From Sphingomonas spermidinifaciens (lineage in GTDB: Bacteria > Pseudomonadota > Alphaproteobacteria > Sphingomonadales > Sphingomonadaceae): a DNA stretch of 64,000 bases. Within the stretch, counting starts at the first letter, position 1. The number at the start of each line of letters is the position of its first letter. The translations under genes were made by a program, and so were the position numbers. The notes under the pieces were generated by a model, which was not told where the DNA came from, did not search any database, and saw only the letters and a program-made list of their open reading frames with translations. The stretch spans positions 1,178,001-1,242,000 of the forward strand of contig NZ_NWMW01000001.1 of NCBI RefSeq assembly GCF_002351485.1, read 5' to 3'. This document shows positions 1 through 7,295 of this stretch, in pieces.

Positions 1-41
1 CTTCAAGTCTTCGAGACCATCGCAGACGAAAGGCTGCCGAC

Positions 42-85
42 CATTCCGATATCCAGATTGGAATGACCATATCAAACGGTTGGTC
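42..85. promoter_or_regulatory. Candidate LysR operator upstream of the sulfite genes
   Basis: Two nested inverted repeats lie just upstream of the LysR gene: CATTCC (42-47) with GGAATG (60-65), and GACCA (65-69) with TGGTC (81-85) separated by 11 bases. The second has the T-N11-A layout that LysR-type regulators usually bind. That the regulator binds here is inference; the symmetry is seen directly. Confidence 0.35.
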
Positions 86-115
86 GTATCGATCTAAGTA
101 CGCGATATATGCTGC

Positions 116-988
116 ATGACTTTGGAGCAGCTCAGAATATTCGTCGGTGTCGCGGAGCGCGAACACGTCACCAAGGCAGCGGAGGCGCTGAACGTCACGC
201 AGTCTGCTGCCTCCGGGGCGGTTGCGGCCCTCGAAGCGCGCTACGGCGTTCCGCTGTTCCACCGCGTCGGGCGTGGTATCCAGCTTACCGAGGCAGGCCG
301 CGGCTTTCTGGAGGAAGCGCGCGCGGTGCTGGGGCGGGCAGCGCATGCCGAGACGATGCTCGCGGACTATGCCGGGCTCGCGCGTGGTTCGTTGCGGATC
401 GTCGCCAGCCAGACGATCGCGAGCTATTGGTTGCCGGCAAAGCTCGCCGCCTTCCACGAACGCCACCCACAGATCGCGGTCGAGCTGGCGATCGACAACA
501 CCGAAGGCGCGGCAGCGCAGGTGTTGAGCGGCGCGGCGGAACTCGGCTTTGTCGAGGGCGAGGTGGACGAACCGGCGCTTGCCCACTGGAATGTCGGGCA
601 TGACCCAATGGTGCTGGTCGGCCGCGAGGAAGCCGAACGCATCGACGAGGCCTGGCTGCGCACTACACGCTGGATCGTCCGTGAGCAGGGATCGGGTACG
701 CGCTCGACTTTCGAGGACGTGCTGCGAACGCGCGGGTTTGATCCGGCCCAGCTGACGATAGCGATGACGCTGCCGTCCAACGAGGCGGTGCGCACCGCCG
801 TTGAGGCCGGTGCCGGCGTTGCCGTCTTGTCGCGATTGGTCGTCGCGCGCGCGCTCAAGGCTGGCGATCTCGTCGAGCTGCCGCTCGGGCTGCCCGACCG
901 CGCCTTTCACGCGCTGCGCCACAAGGAACGCTATCGCACCCGCGCGGCCGACGCGCTGACGGATCTCATCAAGGAGCAGGTCGCATGA
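116..988 (+). CDS. LysR-family transcriptional regulator
   Basis: A 290-residue protein of normal LysR length. The N-terminal winged helix-turn-helix is clear: residues 1-60 contain LRIFVGVAE, then VTKAAEALNVTQSAASGAV, followed by the LFHR and LTEAG elements. The rest is a periplasmic-binding-protein-like effector domain, within which QGSGTR is a usual ligand-loop segment. The stop codon overlaps the start of the following exporter by four bases (ATGA), so the two are almost certainly co-transcribed. With a sulfite exporter and a sulfite dehydrogenase downstream, the regulator probably senses a sulfur compound, in the manner of CysB/CysL-type LysR proteins. The effector identity is inference. 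Confidence 0.9.
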   Translation: MTLEQLRIFVGVAEREHVTKAAEALNVTQSAASGAVAALEARYGVPLFHRVGRGIQLTEAGRGFLEEARAVLGRAAHAETMLADYAGLARGSLRIVASQTIASYWLPAKLAAFHERHPQIAVELAIDNTEGAAAQVLSGAAELGFVEGEVDEPALAHWNVGHDPMVLVGREEAERIDEAWLRTTRWIVREQGSGTRSTFEDVLRTRGFDPAQLTIAMTLPSNEAVRTAVEAGAGVAVLSRLVVARALKAGDLVELPLGLPDRAFHALRHKERYRTRAADALTDLIKEQVA

Positions 989-2136
989 CTGCCGACACGC
1001 ACTCCGTTCTCAGCGGCCTCAAGCCGCTCAGCCGGCTCGATCACCCCCGCGAGATGATCCGCCAGTTCACGCCCAACTGGTTCGCCGCGACGATGGGCAC
1101 GGGCATCCTTGCCCTCGCGCTGCCGCAGGTGCCCGGCATCGGGCCTTCGCTTAAACCTGTCGGCGAGGTGTTGTGGTTCTTCAATATCGCGCTCTTCGCG
1201 CTGTTCGCCGGCCTCTATGGCGCGCGCTGGGTGATGTTCGGGCACGAGGCGCGGCGCATCTTCGGGCACAACACCGTGTCGATGTTCATCGGGACCATTC
1301 CGATGGGGCTGGCGACGATCATCAACGGCTGTCTCGCCTTCGGCATCGCGCGGTTCGGAAATGGCATCGTGCCGGTCGCGCATATCCTGTGGTGGATCGA
1401 CGTCGCCATGTCGCTCGCCTGCGGCGTGCTGATCCCCTACCTGATGTTTACCCGCCACGAGCACAGCCTGGACGGCATGACCGCCGTATGGCTGCTGCCG
1501 GTCGTCGCTGCCGAAGTGGCGGGCGCCAGCGGCGGGCTGCTCGCGCCGCATCTAACCGATCCCCACGCGCAGATAGTGACGCTCGCGACCTCCTATGTGC
1601 TGTGGGCCTATTCGGTGCCGGTCGCGTTTGGCATCCTCGCCATCCTCATCCTGCGCATGGCACTCCACAAGTTGCCGCATGAAAGCATGGCGGCATCTTC
1701 CTGGCTGGCGCTGGGGCCGATCGGCACGGGTGCTCTGGGCATGCTGGTGCTCGGCGCGGATGCGCCGGCGATCCTCACCGCGCACGGGCTAGCCGGCGTC
1801 GGCACCGTCGCGCAGGGGATCGGCGTTGTCGCCGGGCTCTGCCTTTGGGGTTTCGGCCTGTGGTGGCTGGCGCTCGCGACGCTTATCACCATCCGCTACT
1901 GGCGCGCGGGCGTGCCGTTCAACCTCGGCTGGTGGGGCTACACCTTCCCGCTCGGCGTCTACACCGTCGCCACCTTCCGCCTCGGCACGACGCTGAACCT
2001 TATGTTTTTCGGTATCGTCGGCACGGTGCTGACGGTTGCGCTCGCGGCGATGTGGCTGCTGGTCGGTGCCAAGACGCTAGCCGGTGCATGGCGGGGCAAC
2101 CTGTTCGTCTCGCCCTGCATCGCCACCCCGAACTGA
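985..2136 (+). CDS. TDT-family (TehA/SLAC1-like) transporter, probable sulfite exporter
   Basis: A 383-residue very hydrophobic protein with about ten predicted membrane helices, the usual architecture of the TDT (tellurite resistance/dicarboxylate) family that includes TehA, SLAC1 and the sulfite exporter SSU1. The segment NWFAATMGTGILALALPQ near residue 32 is the family's typical N-terminal signature. It overlaps the LysR gene by four bases and is followed 89 bases later by a sulfite dehydrogenase gene. The family transports small anions, and the neighbours favour sulfite. A C4-dicarboxylate or tellurite role cannot be excluded from sequence alone. Confidence 0.85.
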   Translation: MTADTHSVLSGLKPLSRLDHPREMIRQFTPNWFAATMGTGILALALPQVPGIGPSLKPVGEVLWFFNIALFALFAGLYGARWVMFGHEARRIFGHNTVSMFIGTIPMGLATIINGCLAFGIARFGNGIVPVAHILWWIDVAMSLACGVLIPYLMFTRHEHSLDGMTAVWLLPVVAAEVAGASGGLLAPHLTDPHAQIVTLATSYVLWAYSVPVAFGILAILILRMALHKLPHESMAASSWLALGPIGTGALGMLVLGADAPAILTAHGLAGVGTVAQGIGVVAGLCLWGFGLWWLALATLITIRYWRAGVPFNLGWWGYTFPLGVYTVATFRLGTTLNLMFFGIVGTVLTVALAAMWLLVGAKTLAGAWRGNLFVSPCIATPN

Positions 2137-2225
2137 TCCGCCATGATGATCGGATCAGTCGGTCCGATCACTTGCAGAATGCCCCTTCGATCCGCCAGCG
2201 TGACTGGCCACAGGAGAGCCTTGTC

Positions 2226-3461
2226 ATGGACAATTTCGACGCCGGGCTGGCGAGTGAGACCAGCCGTCGCCGCTTCCTCAGCCATGCCGCGCTCGGCACC
2301 GCCGGCCTTGCCGCCGCGCCGGCACTGGCGCAGCAGCTCGTCGACCTGAAGCTGCCCGGCGGCAATGCCGAGCGGCCGATGACCAGCGCCTTTCCCGGCA
2401 AGGGCAGCATGATCCTCCAGCGCGTCCATCCACCCTTGCTGGAGACGCCGATGGAGGTCTTCGACAAGTCGGTGTTCACGCCCAACGACCAGTTCTTCGT
2501 CCGCTGGCACTGGGCCGACATACCGACCTCGATCGACGTCGAAAGTTTCCGCCTCAACGTCTTCGGCCACGTCAATCGGCCGCTGTCGATCAGCCTCGCT
2601 CAGCTGCTGCGCCTTCCACGGGTCGAGATGGCGGCGGTGAACCAGTGCTCGGGCAACAGCCGCGGGCTGTTCCAGCCGCGCGTCGCCGGCGCGCAATGGG
2701 GCAATGGCGCGATGGGCAACGCCAAGTGGCTCGGCGTTCGCCTGCGCGACGTGCTCGACCTCGCCGGGGTCAAGGCAGGCGCGGTGCAGGTGCGCTTCGG
2801 CGCTCTCGATCAGCCGGTCGTGGCGGGCGCTCCTGACTTCGAGAAGGCACTCGACATCGACCATGCCCGCGACGGCGAGGTCATGATCGCCTTCGGCATG
2901 AACGGCGAGCAACTGCCGCTCCTCAACGGCTTTCCCTGCCGGCTGATCGTGCCGGGCTGGTACTCGACCTATTGGGTCAAGATGCTGAACGCGATCGAGG
3001 TACTGCCCGGCCCTGACGACCAGTATTGGATGGCCAAGGCCTACAAGATCCCCGCGACACCCGGCGCGAATGTCGCGCCCGGTGCCAAGGACTTCCCGAC
3101 CGTACCGATCAATCGCATGATCCCGCGTAGCTGGATGACCAGCCTGCCCGATGGTCAGGCGATCGCCTATGAAGCGTCGATCCCGGTCGGCGGCATCGCA
3201 ATGGGCGGCGATTGCGGCGTCGCCAAGGTCGATGTGTCGTCGGACGGTGGCCGCACCTGGTACAGGACGACGCTCGGAGCGGACGAGGGCAGGTACAGCT
3301 TCCGGCGCTGGGACGGGCGGGTGCCGCTGAGACGCGGGCCTAACCCCATCATGGTGCGCTGCTGGAACACCAACGGTGTCGCTCAGCCGATGAAGCCGAT
3401 CTGGAATCCCGGCGGGTTCATGCGCGGCAACATTGAAACCACCACCATCATCGCGGCCTGA
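2226..3461 (+). CDS. SorA/SoxC-like sulfite dehydrogenase, molybdopterin subunit
   Basis: A 411-residue molybdopterin oxidoreductase of the sulfite oxidase fold. The start at 2226 follows the purine-rich CAGGAGAG and gives a clean twin-arginine signal: SRRRFL followed by a hydrophobic stretch ending ALAQQ, so the enzyme is exported folded to the periplasm. An upstream in-frame extension has no such signal and overlaps the transporter, so I rejected it. The motif NQCSGNSRG near residue 140 supplies the cysteine ligand of molybdenum, and VAGAQWGNGAMGNA follows as in SoxC/SorA proteins. The C-terminal part is the Mo-co dimerisation domain. Electrons probably pass to the cytochrome c encoded 14 bases downstream. 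Whether the substrate is free sulfite (SorA) or a thiol-bound sulfane (SoxC) is not resolved; the absence of other sox genes favours sulfite. Confidence 0.85.
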   Translation: MDNFDAGLASETSRRRFLSHAALGTAGLAAAPALAQQLVDLKLPGGNAERPMTSAFPGKGSMILQRVHPPLLETPMEVFDKSVFTPNDQFFVRWHWADIPTSIDVESFRLNVFGHVNRPLSISLAQLLRLPRVEMAAVNQCSGNSRGLFQPRVAGAQWGNGAMGNAKWLGVRLRDVLDLAGVKAGAVQVRFGALDQPVVAGAPDFEKALDIDHARDGEVMIAFGMNGEQLPLLNGFPCRLIVPGWYSTYWVKMLNAIEVLPGPDDQYWMAKAYKIPATPGANVAPGAKDFPTVPINRMIPRSWMTSLPDGQAIAYEASIPVGGIAMGGDCGVAKVDVSSDGGRTWYRTTLGADEGRYSFRRWDGRVPLRRGPNPIMVRCWNTNGVAQPMKPIWNPGGFMRGNIETTTIIAA

Positions 3462-3475
3462 GGAGCGAGCAAATC

Positions 3476-3958
3476 ATGAAGACTCCGTCTCCCGGCATGA
3501 TGGCTGCTGGCCTGATCGGCCTGACCGGCATCATCCTCGTCTCGATCGGCGCGCCGAGCAGCCGCAAGGCGCCCGTTCCGATCTCCGAGATGTCTGAGCC
3601 GGCACCGGCCGCCAGCGTGTCAGCGCGCGGCTTCTCGCTTGCCTCGACCAGCGTCGACCTGCCGGCCGACGACGCGACCTACCCCGACGGTCCGCACGCC
3701 GACGTCATCAATGCCAATTGCACCTCGTGCCACTCAGCCAGCATGGCGCTGACCCAGCCTGCGCTATCGGCGGATCAGTGGAAGGCGACCGTCACCAAGA
3801 TGCGTGAGGTGTATAAGGCGCCAGTGGCCGAGAAGGACGTCGATGCGATCGTTGCTTATCTCACCGCTATGCCGAGCCAGAAGGTGGCACCCGCGACCGG
3901 CAAGGCGCAGGACCCGGACCCCAAAGTGGCTCCTGATGTCTCAGGTGGAACCGGCTAA
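3476..3958 (+). CDS. Monohaem cytochrome c subunit of sulfite dehydrogenase
   Basis: A 160-residue protein with an N-terminal hydrophobic signal or anchor (about residues 8-24) and a single haem-binding motif CTSCH near residue 81. A candidate distal methionine lies in the segment VTKMREVY, and another in LTAMPS near the end of the domain, where class I cytochromes usually place it. It starts 14 bases after the molybdenum enzyme and is preceded by GAGGAGCG. The pairing of a SorA-like enzyme with a small cytochrome is the classic SorAB arrangement, in which the cytochrome accepts electrons from sulfite oxidation. The C-terminal tail is rich in Pro, Ala and Lys and looks disordered. Confidence 0.85.
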   Translation: MKTPSPGMMAAGLIGLTGIILVSIGAPSSRKAPVPISEMSEPAPAASVSARGFSLASTSVDLPADDATYPDGPHADVINANCTSCHSASMALTQPALSADQWKATVTKMREVYKAPVAEKDVDAIVAYLTAMPSQKVAPATGKAQDPDPKVAPDVSGGTG

Positions 3959-3997
3959 CCGATCTACTTCCATAATCCCGAAATACCATCCCAATCG

Positions 3998-4017
3998 GGA
4001 CGGTGTCGGAGCCGTCC
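3998..4017 (+). terminator. Weak hairpin after the sulfite operon
   Basis: GGACGG (3998-4003) and CCGTCC (4012-4017) form a 6-bp stem with an 8-base loop, 40 bases after the cytochrome stop. No T run follows, so it is at best a weak terminator. Confidence 0.3.
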
Positions 4018-4129
4018 GGTTGTGACACTAGCTCCCGACCCCAGCATTTCCGCAGGTTTGCATGTTTCAGAAAGCCGGGTCAGATCGGACGCATTGCAAT
4101 CGGCTACCGAGCCTGAGTGCGCTTGACAT

Positions 4130-4783
4130 TCAATCGGTCGATTGCACCGGAATCGCCTTGGCACGATGGAGCGCGCTCACACGCTTGACGTGGGCGATAC
4201 TGCATCCGGCGAGCTCCGCCGTCTTCGCGATGCTCATGCCCGCCTCGCGCAGGCCGACTATGCGGCGATGATGCGCAAGGTCGGGCTTGCGGCCGGTGTA
4301 TCGCCCTTCCCGCTTGGCGATCTCGATGCCCTCGCGCTGCCGCTCGCGCCGGGTCTCGTAGTCGTCACGCGCGGTCTGTAGCGCCACGCGTAGCAGCATG
4401 TCCTGCACCGCCTCCAACACGATGCGCGCCACGCCCGCGCTGTCCGCGACCAAGTCGGACAGATCGACGATGCCCGGCACCGCTAGACGCGCTCCTCTGC
4501 CCCGAATCGTTTCCACCAGCAGCTCGGCCTCCGGCAGCGGCAAGCGGCTGATGCGGTCGATCTTCTCGGCCACCACCACCTCGCCCGGCTGAAGGTCCGC
4601 CACCATGCGCAAGAGCTCCGGCCGGTCCGGCCGCGCGCCTGACGCCTTCTCTCGGTAAACCGCAGCAACATAAAAGCCGGCCGCTCTTGCACCGGCGACG
4701 ATGCCCTCCTGCCGCGTCAGGTCCTGCTCCTCCGTGCTCACCCGCAGGTACACCCGAGCTGCCCTCACCTCGCTGCCTGCCAC
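4130..4783 (-). CDS. Serine recombinase (resolvase/invertase family)
   Basis: A 217-residue small serine recombinase. The N-terminus has VYLRVSTEEQDLTRQ, where the serine of YLRVST is the catalytic nucleophile; the segments EKIDRISR and RERQREGIEIAKREGRYTGRK are the usual arginine-rich active-site region and hinge. The last 40 residues (GLREAGMSIAKTAELAGCS) form a helix-turn-helix of the Hin/resolvase type. Such enzymes resolve plasmid multimers or transposon cointegrates, or invert segments. No transposase or recognisable res site is visible nearby, although GCAATCG (4096-4102) and CGATTGC (4139-4145) form an inverted repeat at the 3' end of the gene. It marks the left edge of the mobile-element backbone in this window. 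Confidence 0.9.
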   Translation of the reverse strand: MAGSEVRAARVYLRVSTEEQDLTRQEGIVAGARAAGFYVAAVYREKASGARPDRPELLRMVADLQPGEVVVAEKIDRISRLPLPEAELLVETIRGRGARLAVPGIVDLSDLVADSAGVARIVLEAVQDMLLRVALQTARDDYETRRERQREGIEIAKREGRYTGRKPDLAHHRRIVGLREAGMSIAKTAELAGCSIAHVKRVSALHRAKAIPVQSTD

Positions 4784-4932
4784 CTGCTCTTAACTCCTGC
4801 TCGGCGTTCTTGAGTATACCCGGATGAGCTACGCAGTGGGACGGCAGCTCAGAGCCGGTAGTGCCGATGCTGCCGAGCTTAGCCAAGCAAGCCGAACCTA
4901 TTGAGCTAGACAGCTATCCCGATGAGCGATCG

Positions 4933-5196
4933 TCAGTGCACGCTTGACCGGGCCAGCTCGGCCAAGGCACTGATCACGACCACCCAGCGCGCGGCGGCGG
5001 TCGAGCTTTCCTTCTCCCGCACCTCCTCCAGATAGCCGTCTGCCCAGGCGATCGCCTCGGACAAGCCGAGATCGCGGCGCAGATCGATTGCGATCGCCCA
5101 CGCCTCCTCAAGTATCGGTTGTACCGCTGAGCCACTTGGAGGGTGGTTCCCGGGCGTGTGCTGGCCTTCAACGGCAAGAGAAGCGAGGTCAGTCAT
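4933..5196 (-). CDS. Hypothetical protein, 87 residues
   Basis: A small, mostly helical acidic protein with segments such as LEEAWAIAIDLRRDLGLSEAIAWADGYLEE; I recognise no family. The start chosen at 5196 gives MTDLASLAVEG and overlaps the end of the HIRAN gene by eight bases, which suggests a two-gene operon. A longer in-frame reading from 5316 has a low-complexity basic N-terminus and runs deep into the HIRAN gene, so I rejected it. Confidence 0.55.
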   Translation of the reverse strand: MTDLASLAVEGQHTPGNHPPSGSAVQPILEEAWAIAIDLRRDLGLSEAIAWADGYLEEVREKESSTAAARWVVVISALAELARSSVH

Positions 5197-5587
5197 CAGG
5201 GTAGATCTCGTCTGGCCAGAACTCGACCGTGGCCGGATCTGGTGGTGTGGCACGGGTCGCGTCCGCGGGCGGCAAAACGGGATGGTCGCCGTCGAACCCG
5301 ATCCGGATGGCAGCACCGGCAGGCGTGGCGGCCTGGAAGATCGCCTCGATCGGGCGGCCGTTGCGCAGCATGCCGCCGATCCAGGGAGCGCGGTCTGCGG
5401 TCAGATAGCCGATCTGGACGTTTCGGCTGCTGAACACCGCAATGGCATTCGGGTCCGCCGGGTTCTTTGGCTCAGGAATCAGCTCGATCGGTTCGCCGGG
5501 CACGCAAAGCAGGATCTCGAAGCGCCGATTGCCACCATCCGCATTGGGATGGTTCGCGCCGACGACGTGTAGGCTCATCTGCTTCAT
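5189..5587 (-). CDS. HIRAN-domain protein
   Basis: A 132-residue protein whose central part matches the HIRAN domain: an N-terminal VVGANHPNADGGNRRFEILL strand pair, then EPKNPADPNAIAVFS and VQIGYLTADRAPWI. HIRAN domains bind 3' ends of single-stranded DNA at stalled forks or damaged sites, usually fused to helicases or nucleases; free-standing copies occur on bacterial mobile elements. The C-terminal 40 residues are proline-rich and probably disordered. It overlaps the following 87-residue gene. A link to replication or repair of the element is plausible, but only the domain call is supported. Confidence 0.7.
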   Translation of the reverse strand: MKQMSLHVVGANHPNADGGNRRFEILLCVPGEPIELIPEPKNPADPNAIAVFSSRNVQIGYLTADRAPWIGGMLRNGRPIEAIFQAATPAGAAIRIGFDGDHPVLPPADATRATPPDPATVEFWPDEIYPDD

Positions 5588-5615
5588 GCTGACACCTGTG
5601 ACCGGGCTGGCCCGA

Positions 5616-6269
5616 TCAGCTCAGCGTGCGGCCGAACCATAGCACCCGTCCCACGATGTCGATCCGGCTGGGATTGATGTCCTGCCAACTCGGATAGTCG
5701 GGATTGTCGCTCCTGATCGAGATGCCGCGACCCGAGGGCTGCCGCGCCAGCCGCTTGACCATCAGGCTATCGTCCAGCCGCAGGACGTAGATGCCGTCGC
5801 GTAGCCGGCTCACCCCATCCTTGCGGTCAACCAGGACGTCGTCGCCATCGGCGAGCGTCGGCGCCATCGAGTCGCCCTTGACCTGGATGATCGACAGACC
5901 ATCGGCCGAGCCCTTGGTGCGCTCGCGAAGCCAGCGCGGATCGAAGCCGATCGACGTGCGGCGCGCCTCGCCAAAATCGGCAGCCCCGTAGCCGGCCGAG
6001 GCGTAGACATCGAGCACCGGCACCTGCTGCAGCGTCGGCTTCTCCCACTCCTGTGGGCCGCCGAGCACCGTCTCCTTGACCCCGAAATAGCTGGCGAGAA
6101 GGCGGCGATCCTTTTCATCGAGGCGCTTGGGCGTCCCCCGCTTGATGAACTGCTGGATGTAGGCCGGATTGCGCCCGAGCATGCGCGACAGCGCGGCATA
6201 CTCCTCCTTGCGCTCTTCGATGAGCCGCTGGAGCGCTTCGCGCGGGTGTTCGATCGTGGCGAGCATCAT
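5616..6269 (-). CDS. XRE/S24-type repressor with self-cleaving peptidase domain
   Basis: A 217-residue repressor of the LexA/CI class. Residues 1-75 form a helix-turn-helix (YAALSRMLGRNPAYIQQFIK). The C-terminal half is a peptidase S24 domain: GDSMAPT carries the catalytic serine (about residue 133) and DSLMVKRLAR the catalytic lysine (about 171), so RecA-stimulated self-cleavage is expected. It is divergent from a 60-residue gene, and the shared 71-base intergenic region contains a GAAC-N7-GAAC box (6304-6318) and the CTGTAGGAAA motif (minus strand, 6276-6285). That layout resembles an SOS-controlled lysogeny-type switch for the mobile element. Candidate targets are the genes near the other boxes. 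A host LexA acting at the same box is an alternative. Confidence 0.9.
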   Translation of the reverse strand: MMLATIEHPREALQRLIEERKEEYAALSRMLGRNPAYIQQFIKRGTPKRLDEKDRRLLASYFGVKETVLGGPQEWEKPTLQQVPVLDVYASAGYGAADFGEARRTSIGFDPRWLRERTKGSADGLSIIQVKGDSMAPTLADGDDVLVDRKDGVSRLRDGIYVLRLDDSLMVKRLARQPSGRGISIRSDNPDYPSWQDINPSRIDIVGRVLWFGRTLS

Positions 6270-6275
6270 AGGGGA

Positions 6276-6285
6276 TTTCCTACAG
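6276..6285 (-). promoter_or_regulatory. CTGTAGGAAA motif, copy 1
   Basis: The minus strand reads CTGTAGGAAA seven bases upstream of the S24 repressor start. It is one of four exact copies in this region, all between genes (see also 7224-7233, 20834-20843, 21793-21802). The binding factor is unknown. Confidence 0.5.
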
Positions 6286-6303
6286 CACTAATCACGCAGT
6301 ATG

Positions 6304-6318
6304 GAACATAACAGGAAC
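6304..6318. promoter_or_regulatory. SOS-type box GAAC-N7-GAAC between repressor and 60-residue gene
   Basis: GAAC at 6304-6307 and GAAC at 6315-6318 are separated by exactly seven bases, the direct-repeat form of the alphaproteobacterial LexA box. The flanks read GGAACATA, shared with the boxes at 7203-7217 and 36595-36609. It lies 35 bases from the repressor start and 23 bases from the small gene's start. Confidence 0.7.
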
Positions 6319-6340
6319 GGAGTAAAGCGAGTCGCGACGC

Positions 6341-6523
6341 ATGGACGGGGATCTGCTGCCGAGGATCGAAGTTTTCCTGACACGGGTGGGCCTCAGCCCC
6401 ACGCGGTTCGGCCGCCTCGTCGTCCACGATCCTCGGTTCGTGTTCGACCTCCGGGCGGGCCGCCGGCCACGTCGGCGCGTTCACGCCCATGTGCATGCCT
6501 GGTTGCTGCAGAACGGCGCGTGA
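6341..6523 (+). CDS. Small conserved protein, 60 residues, divergent from the repressor
   Basis: Sixty residues beginning MDGDLLPRIEVFLTRVGLSP, then TRFGRLVVHDPRFVFDLRAGR and a basic tail. The segment LSPTRFGRLVVHDPRFV resembles a short helix-turn-helix, so it may be a Cro-like DNA-binding protein. I recall similar short proteins next to S24 repressors on sphingomonad mobile elements, but I cannot name a family. Its start lies 23 bases from an SOS-type box, so it is probably controlled by the divergent repressor or by LexA. Confidence 0.6.
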   Translation: MDGDLLPRIEVFLTRVGLSPTRFGRLVVHDPRFVFDLRAGRRPRRRVHAHVHAWLLQNGA

Positions 6524-6551
6524 GCCGGGGCTGTCGAGGGAATCGCGCATG

Positions 6552-7166
6552 TCAGAAGCTCCCCAGCCGCCAAGCTGACAGGACCTTGCGAACATAGGTC
6601 GGGGTCTCGCTGTTGGCGGGAATGCCGCGCGCCCGCATGACCGCCGCAGGCCCAGCATTGTAGGCGGCCAGCGCCAGCGTCACCGACCCGAACTTGTCGA
6701 GCATGGCTCTCAGGAAGCGAGCTCCACCATCGACGTTCATGCGCGCGTCGAATGGATCGAGGACACCCAGCGCCCGCGCCGTCGCGGGCATCAGCTGCGC
6801 CAAACCCATGGCCCCAGCGCGACTGACCACGCCGGGCTGGTAGGCTGATTCAACCGCGATCAGTGCATCGAGCAAACCGTTCGGCAGCGCGTGGCGAAGC
6901 TCGGCGGCACGGATAAACGCGAGGAACCGCTCGCGTCCTCTCGGCGGTGCGGCTCTCGTCGCAGAGACGGTCATGACTGGGGGATCGGCGGCCGCAGCAG
7001 AAAATGATCGTGCTGCGGCCGTCCGGTGCTCGATCAGCTCGAAAACGGCAGCTGAAGCATCGTCCGCCTCAGCTGAACTCAATCCCGCCTCAGTGTGCTG
7101 CGCCAGTGCGGGTGAAGCGCAGGCCAGCAGCACTGCCGCGGCGGGGAAGAAGGTTCGGATCATCAT
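6552..7166 (-). CDS. Lytic transglycosylase (VirB1-like)
   Basis: A 204-residue exported protein. Residues 1-22 are a signal peptide ending ALAQ. After a variable linker, the C-terminal 130 residues are an SLT domain: LLDALIAVESAYQPGVVS contains the catalytic glutamate in VES, followed by GAMGLAQLMPATARALGV and LALAAYNAGPAAV. These enzymes open the peptidoglycan for the transfer apparatus in conjugation. The gene is far from the other T4SS genes and diverges from the Toprim gene across a region holding an SOS-type box (7203-7217) and a CTGTAGGAAA motif. This suggests that cell-wall opening is timed by the element's regulator rather than by the tra operon. Confidence 0.9.
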   Translation of the reverse strand: MMIRTFFPAAAVLLACASPALAQHTEAGLSSAEADDASAAVFELIEHRTAAARSFSAAAADPPVMTVSATRAAPPRGRERFLAFIRAAELRHALPNGLLDALIAVESAYQPGVVSRAGAMGLAQLMPATARALGVLDPFDARMNVDGGARFLRAMLDKFGSVTLALAAYNAGPAAVMRARGIPANSETPTYVRKVLSAWRLGSF

Positions 7167-7202
7167 CGCCTCGCATCATGCATTTTCCTCTTCCTCGAAT
7201 CG

Positions 7203-7217
7203 GAACATAGTGCGAAC
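7203..7217. promoter_or_regulatory. SOS-type box in the transglycosylase/Toprim divergent promoter
   Basis: GAAC at 7203-7206 and GAAC at 7214-7217, spacing seven, with the same GGAACATA flank as the box at 6304. It is 37 bases upstream of the transglycosylase start and 79 bases upstream of the Toprim gene. Confidence 0.65.
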
Positions 7218-7223
7218 GTGCTG

Positions 7224-7233
7224 CTGTAGGAAA
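7224..7233 (+). promoter_or_regulatory. CTGTAGGAAA motif, copy 2
   Basis: An exact copy on the plus strand, six bases after the SOS-type box and 62 bases upstream of the Toprim gene. The following bases GCGCT resemble those after copy 4 (ACGCT). Confidence 0.5.
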
Positions 7234-7295
7234 GCGCTAAGCTGAAGGGAGTGGAGGCGGCGGCGCGGGGCGCGTCACAGACAGCGAGAGCCCTT

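Noticed and set aside
1845..2225. N-terminal extension of the sulfite dehydrogenase
   Set aside because: It overlaps the transporter gene and would bury the twin-arginine signal internally.
4096..4145. Inverted repeat GCAATCG/CGATTGC as a res site
   Set aside because: Only 7 bp and partly inside the resolvase 3' end; a res site normally lies upstream of the gene and has several subsites, so I did not annotate it separately.
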